Shown here in pieces: positions 62,881 to 64,000 of a stretch of DNA of 64,000 nucleotides. Made by a program: the position numbers and the translations under genes. This stretch comes from Acidobacteriota bacterium. GTDB taxonomy: Bacteria; Acidobacteriota; Thermoanaerobaculia; Multivoradales; JBCCEF01. Below the pieces are notes generated by a model. That model did no database searches. It was not told where the DNA came from and was given only the letters and a program-made list of their open reading frames with translations. Location: contig JBCCEF010000017.1 in NCBI GenBank assembly GCA_039030395.1, positions 1-64,000 of the forward strand, read 5' to 3'. The number at the start of each line of letters is the position of its first letter. Position 1 is the stretch's first letter.

Positions 62881-63900
62881 ATGAGAAAGATCCTGACCGC
62901 CGTCCTCGTGCTCGCCTTCCTTTCGCTGCCGATTCTGGCGGAAGAGGAGCCCCTCCTCACCATCGAAAAGCTGACGGACGGGGTGTTCGCCTTCCTGCCT
63001 ACGGAGGAGGCGCAAGCCGCGTGGCGGGCGATCAGCAACTCCGGCGCGGTGGTGCTCGACGATGGCGTGCTGGTGTTTGATTCCCACTGGACGCCGGCCC
63101 ACGTCGAGGCGGCGCGGGCGCTGCTCAAGGGACACACCGACCTGCCGATCCGCTACGCGGTGCTGAGTCACCACCACGGCGACCACTCCGGGGGCGCCTG
63201 GGCCTATGCCGGCCGCGCCTATGCTGGCGGCGAGGTGGAGATCATCAGCCATCACGCCAACCGCGAGCTCTTGGAGAACGACCTCGAAACCACCCCCGAG
63301 GAACTGCCGGCGCAGATCGAGCAGCAGCACAAGATGCTCGAGTCGATCGAAGATCCGGCCCAGCGGGAGCGCATGCTCACCGCCGTGCGCTATTCAGAAG
63401 AGCTGCTGGCGCGTATCGCGAGCGACGCCGTGCCGCCGCTCGCCACCCTCACCTTCGAGAAAAGCGTGGTGCTGCACCGCGGGCGCCCGGTGGAAATCCA
63501 CTTCCTCGGACGCGGTCACACCCGGGGCGATGCAATCCTGTTCTTGCCGGAAGAAAAGATCGTCTTCCTCGGCGACCTGCTCTTCCACCGCACCCTGCCC
63601 AACCTGAATGATGGCTTCAGCAAAGAGTGGATCGCAACCCTCGAGAAGGTGCTCGAACTGGAGCCCGCCACGGTCGTCCCGGGCCACGGCGCCGTCACCG
63701 ACGCCGACGGCATCCGTCACTTCATCGGCTACCTGAAGTGGCTGCGTTCGGCGGTCGAGCCCTTCGCGAAAGACAACGCGGGAGCGGCTGCGGCGGTGGA
63801 GGGCATCGAGCTGCCGGAGAAATATGCCGAGTTCGAGTTCACCATGTTCTTCCCGGGCAACGTGCGCAAGGTTTACGAGGAGATGGTGACGGGGGAGTGA
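62881..63900 (+). CDS. Secreted metallo-beta-lactamase-fold hydrolase
   Basis: An exported protein of 339 residues (signal peptide 1-20, ending PILAE). The zinc motif HHHGDH lies near 97-102 (LSHHHGDHSGG), with further ligands in GRGHTRGDAILF near 215, VFLGDLLFHR near 230 and VPGHGAVTDADG near 265. The fold resembles MBL proteins of the Bla2/quinoprotein-associated type, but the substrate is unknown. A helical insertion (EELPAQIEQQHKMLES) is typical of secreted acidobacterial members. The gap 62602-62880 before it shows no recognised feature. Confidence 0.85.
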   Translation: MRKILTAVLVLAFLSLPILAEEEPLLTIEKLTDGVFAFLPTEEAQAAWRAISNSGAVVLDDGVLVFDSHWTPAHVEAARALLKGHTDLPIRYAVLSHHHGDHSGGAWAYAGRAYAGGEVEIISHHANRELLENDLETTPEELPAQIEQQHKMLESIEDPAQRERMLTAVRYSEELLARIASDAVPPLATLTFEKSVVLHRGRPVEIHFLGRGHTRGDAILFLPEEKIVFLGDLLFHRTLPNLNDGFSKEWIATLEKVLELEPATVVPGHGAVTDADGIRHFIGYLKWLRSAVEPFAKDNAGAAAAVEGIELPEKYAEFEFTMFFPGNVRKVYEEMVTGE

Positions 63901-63907
63901 CGGGTCG

Positions 63908-64000
63908 CTACCAGTCCATCTGCTGAATCTGGATCCACGGCACCGCCAGTCCCCCGGAGCGCCTCATCGAGCGCGATCCGCCGTAGAGAATCCGGGGGTC
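63908..64000 (-). CDS. C-terminal end of a minus-strand gene, partial
   Basis: An open frame of 30 codons runs from the window edge to a TAG at 63908-63910 on the minus strand. The peptide ends SMRRSGGLAVPWIQIQQMDW, which reads like a genuine protein C-terminus. It is convergent with the MBL gene. Too short to name. Confidence 0.4.
   Translation of the reverse strand, partial: DPRILYGGSRSMRRSGGLAVPWIQIQQMDW

Overview
The window is about 64 kb of GC-rich bacterial chromosome. No rRNA, tRNA or CRISPR array was found. The gene style points to Acidobacteriota, perhaps a Thermoanaerobaculia-like lineage: an ECF-like sigma factor overlapping a Ser/Thr kinase with a TPR tail, a CadC-like wHTH-TM-TPR regulator, a DUF2277 protein, HisZ with short HisG, and paired M16 peptidases. 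This assignment is an inference from gene style, not from a marker gene.

Region 1 (1-17268): the end of an IS1-type insertion sequence lies next to a promoter, a 33-codon leader ORF, nested hairpins and a perfect intrinsic terminator. Behind them is a run of 17 genes, almost all joined by 1-17 nt overlaps: aroDE, hisZ-G-D-C-B-H-A-F-IE, trpE-G-D-C-F-B-A and a serine hydrolase. The leader ORF carries two adjacent Trp codons and three adjacent His codons just before its stop. It therefore looks like an attenuator that senses both end products of the operon. This is the most exciting signal in the window.

Region 2 (17269-25300): a large imperfect inverted repeat, an acidic lipoprotein, an orphan sigma-54-type activator with an eroded GAFTGA loop, an M16 peptidase pair (one catalytic, one not), an arsenate reductase-aquaporin pair, and two kinds of dispersed repeat.

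Region 3 (25296-32018): a TPR/double cNMP-binding protein, a divergent small TPR-like protein, and a pstS-pstC-pstA phosphate uptake cluster. The cluster has a PhoB-box-like site, lacks pstB, and is interrupted by a repeat.

Region 4 (32052-44404): a low-GC orphan gene; an ECF sigma/kinase/small protein operon; a minus-strand operon of metallophosphoesterase, alkaline phosphatase, NrtS-like protein and SDR; a YdbS/YdbT-like PH-domain pair; a small membrane-anchored protein; and an MFS transporter.

Region 5 (44482-55785): secreted or membrane proteins (a proline-rich protein, an M48 peptidase, DUF502), then a plus-strand lipid/CoA group (PHA-granule-like protein, acyl-CoA-synthetase-like remnant, thiolase, CaiB-type CoA-transferase) followed by an M14 carboxypeptidase and an SSS transporter.

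Region 6 (55773-64000): a SnoaL-like protein, a two-gene membrane module of unknown role, a VapBC toxin-antitoxin pair, a YbaK-like deacylase, DUF2277, a very long CadC-like TPR regulator, a secreted MBL-fold hydrolase, and the 3' end of a further minus-strand gene.
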